This document shows positions 63,871 to 64,000 of a stretch of DNA of 64,000 bases, one piece after another. The position numbers and the translations under genes were made by a program. Location: NCBI RefSeq assembly GCF_039962255.1, contig NZ_JAMPKY010000007.1, positions 186,001 to 250,000 of the forward strand, written 5' to 3'. The notes below the pieces were generated by a model. That model was not told where the DNA came from and did no database searches. It was given only the letters and a program-made list of their open reading frames with translations. Numbering within the stretch: the first letter of the stretch is position 1; every line of letters begins with the position of its first letter. Source of the DNA: Leptolyngbya subtilissima AS-A7. Its GTDB lineage: Bacteria > Cyanobacteriota > Cyanobacteriia > Phormidesmidales > Phormidesmidaceae.

Positions 63871-64000
63871 TTAATCGCGATTGATCTGCTTCCAGAGGGG
63901 GTGAGATGGTCCCTGGGCTGCAATGCGATCGCACAATTTTTCGAGTCGTCGCTGCTCGTCTTTGGTCATGCCCCACAAAATGTAGCGGCTCTCAGCCACC
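63871..64000 (-). CDS. Small protein, 5' end at or beyond the window edge
   Basis: Codons for 43 residues are visible, reading from the window edge to a TAA at 63871: AESRYILWGMTKDEQRRLEKL followed by CDRIAAQGPSHPLWKQINRD. A GTG at 63999 could be the start, or the gene may begin outside. The composition (charged helix, then a short C-terminal end) looks coding, but I cannot name a family. It is on the same strand as sat, which begins 200 bp downstream of its stop. Confidence 0.6.
   Translation of the reverse strand, partial: VAESRYILWGMTKDEQRRLEKLCDRIAAQGPSHPLWKQINRD

Noticed and set aside
63776-63976. Open frame of 66 codons on the minus strand at the right edge
   Set aside because: It lies in a different frame from the better-supported small gene ending at 63871 and has no coding character.

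Overview
The window is chromosomal DNA of a cyanobacterium, most likely a filamentous, Leptolyngbya/Nodosilinea-like lineage (genus inferred, not proven). The evidence is the abundance of the HIP1 octamer GCGATCGC and the gene content: a 42-residue photosystem I subunit gene (psaI), a PucC/BCD-family pigment-associated carrier, a photosystem II S4-domain protein, a photosystem I accumulation factor, lumenal pentapeptide and DUF2808/DUF4278/DUF1400 proteins, and MurT/GatD. I found no rRNA, tRNA, CRISPR array, prophage or intact insertion sequence. Most genes are single or in pairs, closely packed, with several convergent pairs whose stop codons touch or overlap.

Layout. 1-5.2 kb: 5' end of a corrin amidase gene, a membrane HEFGH protein, cysS, an alpha/beta hydrolase and a lumenal pentapeptide protein. 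5.3-13.6 kb: two very large phosphate-scavenging genes, a tandem-domain alkaline phosphatase and a phytase-like/double-GDPD protein. They share a C-terminal DUF4114 tail and near-identical Pho-type promoter layouts. 13.6-22.0 kb: signalling and housekeeping genes (seven-PAS diguanylate cyclase, DUF4278, 2H RNA ligase-like, DUF2808, GAF-SpoIIE phosphatase, cobK). 22.2-25.4 kb: murT-gatD-signal peptidase operon. 26.0-31.1 kb: a five-gene sugar-nucleotide cluster (rfbF, lhgO, epimerase, rmlC-like, SAF-domain oxidoreductase) in a stretch without HIP1 sites. 31.3-38.3 kb: S4 protein, LuxR regulator, TPR protein, psaI followed by a methyltransferase-glycosyltransferase fusion, DUF2470-ferredoxin pair and a GT4. 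38.4-43.7 kb: a second PAS-GGDEF protein, a lone pstB with a Pho box and an SLC13 carrier. 44.0-51.7 kb: PucC-like carrier with an IMPase-family gene, a TetR regulator with an added zinc ribbon divergent from a Rieske oxygenase, PSI accumulation factor, lipoprotein, ychF behind a 20-bp perfect hairpin, and a GDSL hydrolase. 51.7-64 kb: conserved cyanobacterial proteins, a DUF1400 hydrolase, a LOG-like protein, a cyclic-nucleotide-domain ZIP permease, and a Tat-type pseudo-orthocaspase downstream of ATP sulfurylase.

Themes. (i) Phosphate acquisition: a secreted monoesterase, a secreted diesterase/phytase and PstB, all with CTTAAC/GTTAAC-type operators. (ii) Envelope and glycan work: MurT/GatD, CDP-sugar cluster, two glycosyltransferases, signal peptidase. 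(iii) Signalling: two diguanylate cyclases with I-sites, a PP2C-type phosphatase and a cNMP-sensing permease. (iv) Photosynthesis accessories. The best candidates for something undescribed are the rfbF-lhgO-SAF cluster, which lacks the usual 4,6-dehydratase, the ychF leader hairpin, the catalytically altered orthocaspase, and the His-less alkaline phosphatase paired with the split phytase/GDPD protein. All calls come from reading the sequence; no database search was run.
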